Source: Sodiomyces alkalinus F11 (taxonomy: Eukaryota > Ascomycota > Sordariomycetes > Glomerellales > Plectosphaerellaceae). From it: DNA of 64,000 nt. The position numbers were made by a program, and so were the translations under genes. The stretch is taken from contig NW_021167082.1 of assembly GCF_003711515.1 (NCBI RefSeq), forward strand, positions 1,311,310 through 1,375,309. Direction: 5' to 3'. Positions 11,774 to 22,902 of this stretch are shown piece by piece (the first letter of the stretch is position 1; each line of letters opens with the position of its first letter). The notes beneath the pieces are model-generated. The model searched no databases, was not told the origin of the DNA, and saw nothing but the letters and a program-made list of their open reading frames with translations.

Positions 11774-14557
11774 TTAGGATGTGTTCGCAAAGTTGTAGAG
11801 ACTGTACGAGATGGGTCAGTCGTGAAGTGCGAGAACTCGAACGTAAAGCTGGCAACAAACGTACCTGATATCCTCTCGGTTTGCCGGCCCGTTTGCGCTC
11901 TCATGCTCTTCGTCGTCCTCCTCAGCATGTGCCTCCTGTTGTCCCTCGCGCGGGCCCGCGACATTCACGGCCCCACCGCCGGCGACCAGGACCGGCCTGG
12001 CAGCGTCTTGCTCTTTCTCTGCCGAAAGCGAAGTCTTGTTGATCTTCTTCTTGTTCCCCTGCGAGCGACCCAGGTGCTCGAAGTAGCCCTCGGGCACCAC
12101 GGTCTGGTACTTGCCGCAGAAGACGCCGACCTCGAAGTCCTTGACCTCGCAGTCTTCGGTGCCGGCTTCTATGCAGGCGGTCTTGAGGTCTTCCAGGCTC
12201 TGGTAGACGACTTCGTCCACGTCGAGGCGGCGGGCTATTTCTTCGCGGGTCTTGCCGTGGGCGACGAGTTCTAAAGCATTTTTGAGTCAGTATCTTTGTA
12301 TGATTCCAAAAAGGGGGTTCGGTCCATCCTATGTCCATGGAGCTGTTCTTACCGGATGGGTCGGCGAGATCGATGCCGTGCTGAAGGACGGTTGGTTAGC
12401 GATGGCTTCCTGGCACGAGGAATGAGGTTTGTGTGTGTGTGTGTGTGTGTGGAATGGGAGGCCTTTGATCAGGCAGACATGTCACTTACAACGTGTGGGT
12501 GGGTGACCTCTGGACTGCAGGACACGAACAGGACTCGTACGGCGCCAGCTTCCTTCGCCATTTGGACCTGAAAAAGTAGGGTTTAGTTGGGTGTCATGCT
12601 CAAGGGTGTGCTTGGATAACACGTACGATCTCGCGGGAGGTTGTTCCTCTCACGATGGAATCATCCACGATGCAAACGACTCTGTCTTTGAATTCGGAGG
12701 CAATGGGCGACAGCTTCCGACGAACGCTTTTCTGCCGTGCTTTCTGCTCGCTCAGAATAAACGTCCGGAAGATGTATCTATTCTTAATAACTTTAAGGTG
12801 AGGTCATATTAGCTCAGGAGTCCGAGAAACAATAAGAGAACGAAGACATACAGGCACTCGAGAACGGCTTGTTGAGTTCTGTCGCTAGTACGGCTGCCGC
12901 GATGTTGCTAGTCTGGTTGTGGTATTCCCGTCAATATTCGCAAACACTTCCATCGTTCGGTGCGTGGCTTAGGATCTGCTTCTTACCTCTGGAACGGGGA
13001 TAACTGAAGAACGTCAAGTTAGTACGTCAACGTCTCTGACATGAAGGAAATATACGCGTCGCAGGCTGTGAAGAAGATCCCAGCGGATCCCCCGAAAAAT
13101 GGTATACTGGACAGAGAGAGCAAGCACTTACTGACGTCGATGTCCTTGATGACTTGCTCGCCCAAAGTCTCCCTCAACTTCTTTGCTAGCATGCGCCCCA
13201 TGTTCTGTCGGCTGCGGTACACGGAGATGCCGTCGATATGCGAGTCGGGACGGCTGAAATACACGAATTCGAAAATGTCGGGGGTGTACGATTTTCTTGG
13301 AACGATCTGGCGGAACTGCGGAACGCCTCCTTTTTGGATGAAGACAGCCTGACCGGGCAAGATATCCACGATGTTGCCGAATCCCAGCTGCGTCAGGGCG
13401 ATGGATTCCGATGCCATGAAGTAGTCGGTGGCGCCTTCGAGGGTGGCAGACGGTCGAGATCCGAGGCAGAGGGGCCGGATACCGTTCTCGTCACTGCGAA
13501 GCAGAGTGTTAGTCGGAGAGCCGAAAAGCCTACTAAGACCACTCTTACTACTTACCGGAATCCCAGAATGCCGAAGCCAGCAATCATGGCAGTGCAGGCA
13601 TAGGCGCCGTGGCATCTAGTGTACACCTCGCGCAGTGCGGTGAAGACGTCTTCTACGTTAGCTCGGAATTTTCCCAGCTCATTAAGCGCATGGGCAAAGA
13701 CGTTGAGCCTAGAGGTCCCGGGGTTAGCGCTGACTTATCTCGAGCCACATGATAACCGTCTCAAATTTTCCTTGACCAAGAGAGTGCGATAATCCCACAA
13801 CTCAGGGAACGGATTGACTTACAGAAGCTCCGAATCGGAGTCGGTATTGACATGGCGGCGGGCTTCGCGGTCCAGGAATTTGAGAAGCTCTTTGCTGTTA
13901 ACGAGGTTTCCGTTGACGCTCATCGACAACCCAAAGGGGCTGTTGACAAAGAATGGTTGCGCTTCCGACCTGATGCCACGTTGTCAGTACAAGGCACCGA
14001 TGTCTGCTTAGTTTCCCCAGAACACTGCCGCTTGGGGTTTTAGACGTACGCATATGTCCCGCCGGCTGTAGGATAGCGGAGGTGGCTCACGCCGCACCAG
14101 CCGGGCAAATCGACGATTCGCCTCCCTTCATTAAAGACGGCGCTGACAAGTCCCAGGCCCTTGCATTGGTAGACTCTTCCGCCTTGGCATACGGCAATAC
14201 CCGCAGCATCTTGTCCGCGCTATTGGTGCCGTCAGCATTGGTCTAAACGGTGGCATGGATATTTGCGAGGTCATGGGTCTGGCCAAGGTTCGTTCTCTCG
14301 CAGGTTGGCGGCTGCTGGGAGAAACCCCCCTTATGACCTCGAGGTGGAGGGTAATACGTGCATGTTGGAGGTAATAACAACTCTCGTGGAGTTCTAGAGC
14401 GGCCGTGTCGGCTTTGGAATCGCCCAACTGACATGACGAAGTTAGCGCAGGTTCTCTCTTGGATATCGATGGGACATCTCGTCGCATAAAGGCTTCACCG
14501 GCTAGACGCCTGGAGAGAACGGTAGAGACACACCAGTATAGCGGAAACTCCACACAT
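11774..14557 (-). CDS. ADE4: Amidophosphoribosyltransferase (glutamine PRPP amidotransferase)
   Basis: Catalyses the first committed step of purine synthesis: PRPP plus glutamine to 5-phosphoribosylamine. Thirteen exons: 14557-14534, 14427-14362, 14219-14050, 13969-13823, 13708-13556, 13493-13132, 13003-12987, 12912-12852, 12790-12627, 12567-12490, 12380-12353, 12270-11865, 11801-11774; 567 residues. It begins MCGVSAIL, so Cys2 is the expected N-terminal glutaminase nucleophile. [26 protein letters not shown] and DENGIRPL follow in the glutaminase half. [16 protein letters not shown] and the PRPP loop [13 protein letters not shown] (about 372-384) mark the transferase half; the end is [11 protein letters not shown]. 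All phases close. Oddities: intron 14361-14220 has a GC donor (CAT|GCACGT); exon 7 is only 17 nt; intron 12489-12381 carries a GT microsatellite; the usual HPHVYG reads HPHVHG. Confidence 0.93.
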
Positions 14558-15367
14558 TGCGATCCGAGTAGTCTAGGTGGCGTTCGAAGATCAAGGGATG
14601 GTCGAAGACGGCAGCGTCCTCGTCGAAGAAGCGCAGAGGGATGCGCGATTGTTATAGACCGGCAGACGAGTGCTGGCGGCAGAAGGAATGGAGTGTCTGA
14701 GCAACACTGTTGAGCCTGCTCGTGCAAGCTGTCGAGAAAATTCAGGCGAGGCAAAGGAGATATTTTTTTTGTCGGAACAGGTTATCGTCGGAGAACTTGT
14801 CGCGGGCGGTAAAATCTTCGCATCTAGCGAAAGTTTTGGGCCGACGTCGGTATTAATCGTTGTGTTCATACTTCTGATTTCCGCCGGTACGCTAAAGGTA
14901 CACAGAAGAACCCCACCATAAATTTAATTGTACCCCGCTATCGCCATCGTCACACAGAAAAAGCGATAGCTGACTAAGGTAACTCGGATTTCTTATCGCC
15001 TAATCTGTACCAATAAGGTAAGGTAAGGTACCTAGGTACTGGCACGTTACCTTAATGCACCTTCGTGTGTATCTCTCTCCTCCGTGTAACGATGAACTGA
15101 GGCTCTGTTTCCAAGGGAAGGAAGGGGAGTTGGCCATAAAAGGCCAGATCCTTGCTTCCCACAGTTTTAATTCTTCCTGAAGCAATGTACTCCGTACCCC
15201 GTAGCCTTTGATACTTTCGCTCTCCCCCGCCCTCAACACCAGGTTCCCTTGAGCCTAGGGATAGGAAGTCGAAGTCGCCCGATCACTACACCTCAAAGGA
15301 TGATTGACTGATATTCGGTGTGATGTAATTTCTCGACTCCATCTCAATTCGCCAGCCTCACTTCACT
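14558..15367. other. Divergent intergenic region between ADE4 and the Cys-motif gene
   Basis: Probable shared promoter region. It holds a T-run at 14762-14770, an AAGGTA-repeat/palindrome block at about 15014-15036 (GGTAAGGTAAGGTACCTAGGTAC type), and TACTCCGTA at 15188-15196. These are members of the recurrent intergenic motif family noted in the findings. No gene is supported. Confidence 0.5.
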
Positions 15368-16361
15368 ATGTCGGTCCACGACAACCAGGCTGGCGGCGGT
15401 CTGCCGGTCGTCATCGAGTATCCCCGCCGTGAAGATGGCGTCAACTACACGCCACTGGCTGTTCCATGTGCCCGATGCGCTCTTCGATTGACCGAATTCA
15501 ACTACAGTCCTGACAAGGAGGGCGAAATTAAGATCCCGGTGTGTGAGAGAAACAACAGTAAGTTGAGTTGTCGGGCTGCGTCATAGCAAGGCTGCCGCTC
15601 AACCTCGTAATAGGCGGTTCCGGTGAATGTACTTCCTGTCAACAACTTGGCGGACCATGTGTCCAGGCATGTCCTCCCGACTGAATTTGCCTGTGTGGAT
15701 TCTCTCAGTTGCTGACCTCTAGGAGATCCCACCTGCGTATCGCGGCTCGGTGCTACATCTCCGTCTTTGTGTTGATCGACATCGGGCCGAGAGTCCGGAC
15801 AGCCTTTCTGTAAATACCTAGCCGTGTATGGGATAGTCCACCGGCTATGCTGATAGTCTGCAGGGCGAACTAGAGCGACTGAAAGGGGAAGCGCGAAAGG
15901 CTGCCCTCGAGAGCCAAAGGCGCGAGGAACAGCTCTCCTCGTGGAGGCGAAAGCGGGAAGAACGACAAGCCATTCAGAGTCGAGGACGCGGAGGCGGGGA
16001 GGCCCTCCAGAGGGCCCCCAAAAGACCCATTGACGTTATTGAGTCACCACTCGGTGTCACGGACGAAGGTGACGAGGTGGCTATCCGCCGACTAGCGGTT
16101 GCCGAGCGGCAGGCCAGTGCATTAGAAGAGATCGCGTCTACATTAAGGGCTATTCGAGCCGAGTTTGCCGCGAGCCGTCGCGCTATTGGCCAAGTCGCCA
16201 CTGCGATTAGTGGTTTGAGCGGGGTTATTGGGCATCGTTCGTATCATTCTACCAGCGAAGTAAGTGTGCCAGTAATTAAATGAGGCGACTGTAAGATTCT
16301 AAATCAAGCTCAGGACCAATTGGAGGACACGACGGCCCAAGAGACGGAGAATGGGCATTGA
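15368..16361 (+). CDS. Small cysteine-motif fungal protein, function unknown
   Basis: Five exons, 15368-15557, 15614-15666, 15723-15809, 15864-16259 and 16314-16361, give 257 residues with all phases closing. The N-terminal third has a six-cysteine pattern, C34-x2-C37-x21-C59-x9-C69-x2-C72-x6-C79, consistent with a small metal-binding module. A Glu/Lys/Arg/Ala-rich helical segment follows (ERLKGEARKAALESQRREEQ), probably a coiled coil, then a second helical stretch around ERQASALEEIASTLRAIRAEF. Intron 15667-15722 has a GC donor (CAG|GCATGT) but a textbook GCTGAC branch site and CTAG acceptor; without it the frame stops eight codons later. Such short Cys-motif proteins are common, lineage-patchy genes in filamentous fungi; I cannot name this family. 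Divergent from ADE4. Confidence 0.68.
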
Positions 16362-18714
16362 TGATGGGTTATGAAGTTGACATAAAGTTACAACTAAAAG
16401 CGAGTGCGGAAAAGTGGACCCGGACATCCCCTCGATTTAGTGTAAAGTTGGGTCAATTGGGGGATTTATACGAAGTAATTACCTAGTTGAAAGTACCCCT
16501 GGGCTGTGGTAATAGGGAATTATGGGTGTCAAAATGCGAAAGCTAAACAATAAGCCGCGTGCAGAAACAAGCAATCTGTATGATGTATCCGATCTTGAGT
16601 ATTATAATAAGACACTTTCCGTGTGGCTTTGAATCCATCCATATGGCACTCTACACGTGTAGGCACCGTTCATGGAAACGCCGGCCCTGACGTTGTCATG
16701 ACTTCTCCAAGTGCCTTACACCTGGGGACATGATGAAGACCAAAGAATCACATCAATAAAAAATTGGGTAATATGAGATTCTTATCCGTCTAACTCGCTG
16801 GGAGGCGGGGGCTTACAACGTACTTGAGAACCATGACTCGGCTGCCCTCCGACCTGCTCCGACAGTAGGCGACTAATCAAAGAAGTTCGAAGAGTTTTTT
16901 TTTTAGAAACTCGCCACCGTCTTGGATTGTATGTAGGTATAAGTTCCACAGGCATCAAGGGGTCCGAGTCCGATCACCGTCTCATGTGTGTTTCAGGGAC
17001 GCGCCCCACATGCATACGCACAATCCATGCCTGTACCTGCGTCTGCACTTTGGCATTCACGATACACTACGGTGGTGGAGCTTGGGGAAGGAGAGCTTCG
17101 TGCATCTTGATGATGCAACTGGACCGTGGAGGGTTGCATGTATTTCCGTGCGCTCAGGCTCTGGCTTCGTTGACACTACGGGGTATGATGCGGGATCATG
17201 AAGCACGTTGAGCTTGCGGGCACAAATTGGCCAGACAACCCCGACTCGATTCAAAGAGAAACGGCAGTTTGCTTCGAGAAGGTTTCGTCATAGCACGCTC
17301 TATACTTTTTTATTGATGATATTCGGAGACGTCTTAAATTAGCCACCTTTGTTGGTTGAGAATCGATTTATGAGTCGTCTCGAGCCACAGAAGCATACCG
17401 CACAAACGTTGTATCCAGGTACGCTTAGGAAATCTAAGGTAGGGACCTTGCGTTGTACGAAGTTTAGGTATTGCGCCAAAGAGTTAGCGCGCCACTCGTC
17501 CCAATATTACCCGACGGTCAACCAATTAGATACCATTTGGCTATTCTAATGTTATGTCATCAGATGAAAGGAAAAGAATGCGTGTATGTGGAGAAGGGGT
17601 GGGGGCATGGTCAAAGGCCAGACTGTTGACAGTCTTGGAACATCTCTGTCCCGGCCGGCTCTGGCCTAGCCAGCGCAGACATCCTCTGTTCAGAGTTCTG
17701 ACCTATAAACAACAGCAACCCTCCCCCGGGTTAGGTAGATGAGTTGGTTATATAGACGGGTATCTGACAGAGAGGTACCTGGGCCATGGCACGAATAAGG
17801 TATCCATTAGACTCAAGGTACCATTGGTGTCATGGGTAATAATTCGGCGACTTTGATGCCTACAGTACCAGAATTCTCCTTGTAGCACACACACGTGGCC
17901 CCTGACGCTAGACCCGACTGTTTCGAGAGATCTCTCAACTTGGGGCTGAACCCAAACCACGCCCCAAAGGAGAGAGTCAGAGATCAACTCTGCGACGAAA
18001 CCATAAATTAGGTCCTAGCGCCCGCGGCGTTGCCTTGTGAAGATGGGCTGGTGCCCCGGCACTGGCAGGACCCTGCCTACCTTCCAGGTTGCTCTTGGCT
18101 GTTCTGCGGTAACTAAGGTACCTTCCCTTACCATTGATACTAGGTTACTACCTACCTACCTACCTAGGTAAGGTAGGTAGTTGTTCATGTTCATACTTCG
18201 TGTAGTTAGGTATAACCTTTGGCACAGAAACGCCCAATCGCCCAGTGTCGGCAGTCAGCTTTCCTTTCGGTTCTCCGGGACATCCATCCTTCTCTTATAC
18301 TATGTCTTCTCTTCTTCCATTTTTCTTTTTTCTTTCCCTTTTCCTCTCTATCTCTTTCCGAGTGCTTCTTTTCCACTTCTCCGCGGTATCCCGAGTCTCG
18401 TCAACGTTTCCTACCATTTTCGCAGTCCTCCCCCCTATCCAAATTCTTCGAAAAATATCTAATCATCTCATCATCTCATCATTTCATCATCACCCCTATA
18501 CCTCAGCCTGGCCTGACTCTTAGCCTCTGTGAGGTTCAAAGTTCAATTTTTCCTGCTGCCTTCGACCTCTCATCTTCATTATTCCCTAACGGCAGATCAG
18601 CAGCCAATTCAGCGAGTCGATCTTCGCGTGCTGAACGAATGTTACTCAGCTTGCATATCCTCCACTGCCGCCCGTTCTGTCTCCCATCAGCACTAAGCCC
18701 GCGGCAATTGTCCA
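16362..18714. other. Intergenic region upstream of the Zn2Cys6 gene
   Basis: About 2.3 kb without a supported gene. Contains a T-run near 16903, an ACCTACCTAGGTAAGGTAGG palindromic block at about 18154-18180, and a pyrimidine-rich tract at 18290-18440 typical of a fungal leader. Several short open frames precede the ATG at 18715, one overlapping it in another frame from 18219. They could be upstream ORFs if the leader is long, but I cannot show this. Confidence 0.45.
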
Positions 18715-21700
18715 ATGTCGAGAGGAGACATGCCCGAAGGGGCGACTATTCCCACCACGGACGGTTCATCTACGTCCATGGACATCGATGCATTACCGCC
18801 GAAATGGAACTGGGAAAAAGGCCCCGCTTACTCACCTTGTCCTAGCTTTATGGACCATCGCTATCCGCCCCCGGAGTACCCTCCGAGCATGAGCTACATG
18901 AGCTCGCCATTGAGCCAAATGGCGCATGCACAACCGCCACCACCACGACATGCGATGTTCAACGGCCTTCGCCTCGGCGGCCATCACATTCCAATCCTGG
19001 TTCCAGAGATGCCGATGTTCGAGCATTCCGATATGCTCGATGATGCGGCGGAGGCCAAACGGAGGAGGATAGCGAGAGTGAGTGAGCTCTCTTTATTTCA
19101 CCGGCTTCGGCTGATACACATGCCAATGGTGCGACTGACGCAAATACTCTCACGATGCCTAGGCTTGCGACACGTGTCGGAGAAAAAAGATCAAGTGCGA
19201 TGGACGGCAGCCCGCCTGTGGCCATTGTCTCACCTACAGGACCGACTGTGTCTTCACTCCAGTCGAGAAGAAGCGCACGATTCAGAAGGGGTACGTGTTG
19301 CCTTGTGGGCTTTGCTTGCTGGACGGATTGACGTTGACGTTGACGTTGACGTTGACGTTGACGCTGACATTCCACGATTAGTGCTCGATACGTCAAGGCC
19401 CTTGAGAACAGGTTGCAACGAATGGAAAACATTGCGAAATATGCCCGTAATTTATCCCTCTCCGACCCATACCCATACCCATACCCCGACCATCATGTAG
19501 CTTACTTTTGGCCTTCCCTTAGGTAAATTAGCAGACCTGGAGGGCGAGGATGAAGACGGCGAGATTGACCTCGGAGCCCTGGAGAGCGCACTAGCAGAAA
19601 AGTACGACGGACTGCACCAAGGCTCTCGAGCCGGCTCACCGCATGGGTCGTCATCTGCACATCCCCAAGCCACATCGACCCGGCGAAGCTCCTTGGCTTC
19701 CCCTGGGCCTGAGTCGGATCAGGCCTCGGAGAAGGAAGAAGAAGTGAGCGGGTCCGAGGTGGAGGAACTGCGAGAAATGATGGGCTCTCTCGTAACGAAC
19801 GAGTCCGGCGAGACGCAGTACTTCGGCTCCTCGTCTGGCTTCTCCATTTTGTCGCCCAAGGGGATCCAGTGGGTGAAGGAGAAGACGGGAGATGACCCTT
19901 TCGAGATGATGATATCGGACGGCTCTATCGGCGACAACAGGTGGACTGACTGGAAGCCCGAGGTGTTTGGTGATCTTTTTAGGCGTCCCGTGTTCCGGCC
20001 ACTGCCCCCGAAAGCCGAGGCAGTCTCGCTTCTGAAGGACTACTTCGGGAACTTCAACTGCATGTTCCCCCTCTTTCACCAGCCGACGTTCATGCACCTG
20101 GTCGAGCGGCAGTACTCGGGGGAGCCATACGAGACCACCGGTTGGTGGGCCAGCTTGAACTGCTGTCTCGCCTTTGGCCACCGCCTCCGCGTCATGAGCG
20201 ACCTTGTGCCCCAGGAGGAGGACGAAAAAGCCTGGGGCTATCTGAAGAACGCCATGGCTTGCTTCCCGGAGTTGGCCATGCGGAGTACCGACCTCTTTAG
20301 CGTGCAGGCATTGTTAGCCATGGCGCTCTTCTTGCAGGGCACCCCGAACTCGAACCCGAGCTTCGTCCTCGTCTCCACCGCCATTCGCCTGGCCCATAGC
20401 ATCGGTCTGCACACGCGGGGAGCCGGTTTCAACCTCGATGCCATCGAGATTGAACAGAGAAAGAGGGTATTTTGGATCGCCTACATGCTGGACAAGGATG
20501 CATGCCTTCGCTCGGGGCGGCCGCCTGCGCAGGATGACGACGATATGAACGTGGAGCTACCGGATGCCGACCCCGAGGATAACATCGGCAATATTCCCCT
20601 GCCCAACGGCAAGGGGAAAATGAATCTCTTCCGGGCCATGTGCGAGATCGCCCAGATCGAGAGCAAGGTGTACCGTCGACTGTATTCGACAAAGGCGGCG
20701 AAACAATCGTGTGGCGAGTTACTCTACACCATTTGCAATCTGGATGAGGAGCTGGAGGCTTGGAGAAATCGGATTCCCATCGACTTCCGACCGGACCACG
20801 AAATTAGGGCTTCGCATACGCCGCTCATCTTGCATGTGGTCATGCTGCACATGACCTACCACAACTGCCTGACGACGATACATCGAATGTCGGTGCGGGG
20901 TGGATACTGGACCAGCCGATTAGCCGACTTTGCCAAGAAGGGCCGGAACACCAAACCTCTGAACCCCCGGGTGTTCTCCTCCGCCTACATAACCACGGCC
21001 GCCGCAAGGACGACGGTGTCGCTGCTCGAATATATTCCGAAAGGGGACCTGTCGATTGTCTGGTTAGTATGCCTGAACAAACTCCCGCTCTTTTCTTTTT
21101 CTTCTTCTTTTCTTCTAACTCTGTCGACCTAGGCTTGTGCTCTATTTCCCCGTGGCTGCACTGATGACGCTATTCAGTAATATCCTGCAGAACCCTATGG
21201 ACCGCAGGGCAACTTCGGACTCCAAGTTGATGGAGGTGGTCGTGACGTTCTTATCCAGACTAGGCCAGGAGGCCGAGACGGGCGGCGTTCACCGCATGCT
21301 CGGAATCTGCACGGAGTTTTTGAGAGTCGCTAAAGCGGCGATTGCGAAGGCTGACAAGGACCTATCTTTTACACGGAGGAAAAGGAGGAGCTGCAGCCCC
21401 ACGGCCCCCACCGCCGCGGCGGCTGCTGCTGCCGGTACGGAGCATCAGCCCGCCGCGTCACCACAAAGGCGGAGACCAACATCGGCGACGATGACGGCTG
21501 TGGGCAATGGCGTCAACAGCGTCAACAGAGAATACCTTTCTCCCCAATTCAACGCCGAGGCCAACCGGCAACGGAATCAATTCAACAGCCCTGTGGTAAC
21601 CAACGGGGTGCCAGAACCCCGCCCAGCAACAGCAACAGGAACGGCAACAGCAACCGAGCCTAGCATTTGGCAGCTGAGGCAGGTACCGCAAGAACTGATA

Positions 21701-22081
21701 GAACCACTAGATCTTCGCGATTGGGCGGACGCCTCTACCGGTAGGGGGTATACAGCACAACGCATGCAGCCAGCACCGGCACCGGACGTGGAGATGGGCA
21801 TGGGCATCGGACCGGGACCGGCTACGGGAACGGGAATGGGAATGGGAATGGGAATGGGAATGGGGACGGGAATGGGGGGAATGGGAATGGGAATGGGGAC
21901 GGGAATGGGGACGGGAATGGGGGGAATGGGGATCGACACGGGGATGGGCTCCCCCGTCCCTGCGCCCATGAACGGGCAATGGATGCCGAACTCTGTTCAG
22001 CCTCAGGACTCGTATTCACATCCAACGACAAACGATTGGAACTGGGCAGAGACAAACGGCGAAGGGTATCCGTCAGTGTAA
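18715..22081 (+). CDS. Zn2Cys6 binuclear-cluster transcription factor with fungal_trans domain
   Basis: Exons 18715-19077, 19163-19290, 19382-19446, 19523-21062 and 21133-22081 encode 1014 residues. Exon 2 supplies a canonical cluster, C-x2-C-x6-C-x6-C-x2-C-x6-C (from [12 protein letters not shown], about 122-150), which binds two zinc ions and DNA. A short basic/leucine linker ([13 protein letters not shown]) follows and should dimerise. The fungal-specific regulatory domain is recognisable from about residue 290 ([20 protein letters not shown]) through the [22 protein letters not shown] block. The C-terminus is low complexity: an Ala run, Gln/Asn-rich sequence and a long Gly-Met-repeat segment (about 21790-21950). 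Introns 19291-19381 and 19447-19522 carry hexanucleotide microsatellites. The target pathway is not evident from neighbours. Confidence 0.9.
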
Positions 22082-22902
22082 AAATGGAAACGTGGGAAAC
22101 GTATTATGAAAATGGTGGCGGACGATACGATGAGTGTCAAATACAGCGTAACCGTAAAGGGTAAATACGATAAGAACGGTCAGATTGAGAGGTTCCGAAT
22201 TGATTGTATTGAAGCCGTAAAACGTTGTAAAATGTCGGGTTGTAGGAGGCACAATTGATGCCCGGCAGTCCTACGGACAAGTCGCGTAATCGGCCGTTAG
22301 GTTGTTCCACCCCGAGGGAGGTCTGTGCGAGTCTCCCTAGTAAGGCAGGCCCTTATTACCGTAATTCATTTTCTTTTCTTTACTTGTCGGGTTTTGTTGA
22401 AGGCTCCGTGGATGTGGTCCGATGAATAGAGTCACGTGATACTGTATTAGTCAGAATCTGGTCACGCCCCGGATAAGGTAGGCGATAATTAGCTCCGAAT
22501 CCCGGTGAGCCGATAATCTCCATCCATCGCCCATTGCATGTACTCCGTACCTCGTAGCTACCTAGTGCAAGAGATTTGCCTCCGACGAGTCACGGCCGCA
22601 AAATCCGAGCAACGCCTCAACTTACGCACACGACTTGGACAAATCCTTCTCAAACAACCACCGTGTCATTGGGGGAAGCTGTCATTTTATTTTATTTTAT
22701 TTTCTTTTGCCGGATGGATGGTCATCAGTCGGAAAACGCGTCGATGAGCTGAACCCTCTTGGAATTCCTTCCATCTAATCCTTTTTTCATTCTTACCTCT
22801 TTACCCTCTTAACCCTTCCATCCATCCCTCTCTCTCCCATCTATTCCACGTCCGTCGTCACATAACTCCTCCCCCCCGGCCTAGTCCGGGGTTGCCACGG
22901 TC
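22082..22902. other. Intergenic region between the Zn2Cys6 gene and the m-AAA protease
   Basis: Contains TACTCCGTA at 22541-22549, a TTTTA-repeat tract at about 22684-22703 and a pyrimidine-rich stretch at 22760-22880 directly before the ATG, a likely promoter/leader. Nothing else is supported. Confidence 0.5.

Noticed and set aside
13019..13130. Extension of the ADE4 exon past 13132 into the following open frame
   Set aside because: The frame runs on for about 37 codons of unrelated sequence, whereas the 17-nt micro-exon restores the conserved [18 protein letters not shown] join.
18219..18845. 208-codon open frame overlapping the start of the Zn2Cys6 gene
   Set aside because: Begins in a pyrimidine-rich leader, gives Ser/Phe/Leu-rich low-complexity sequence and conflicts with the regulator's reading frame.
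19321..19500. The CCCATA and GACGTT hexamer arrays as telomere-like repeats or a CRISPR-like array
   Set aside because: They lie inside introns of a regulator gene, are simple microsatellites without spacers, and differ from the fungal TTAGGG telomere unit.
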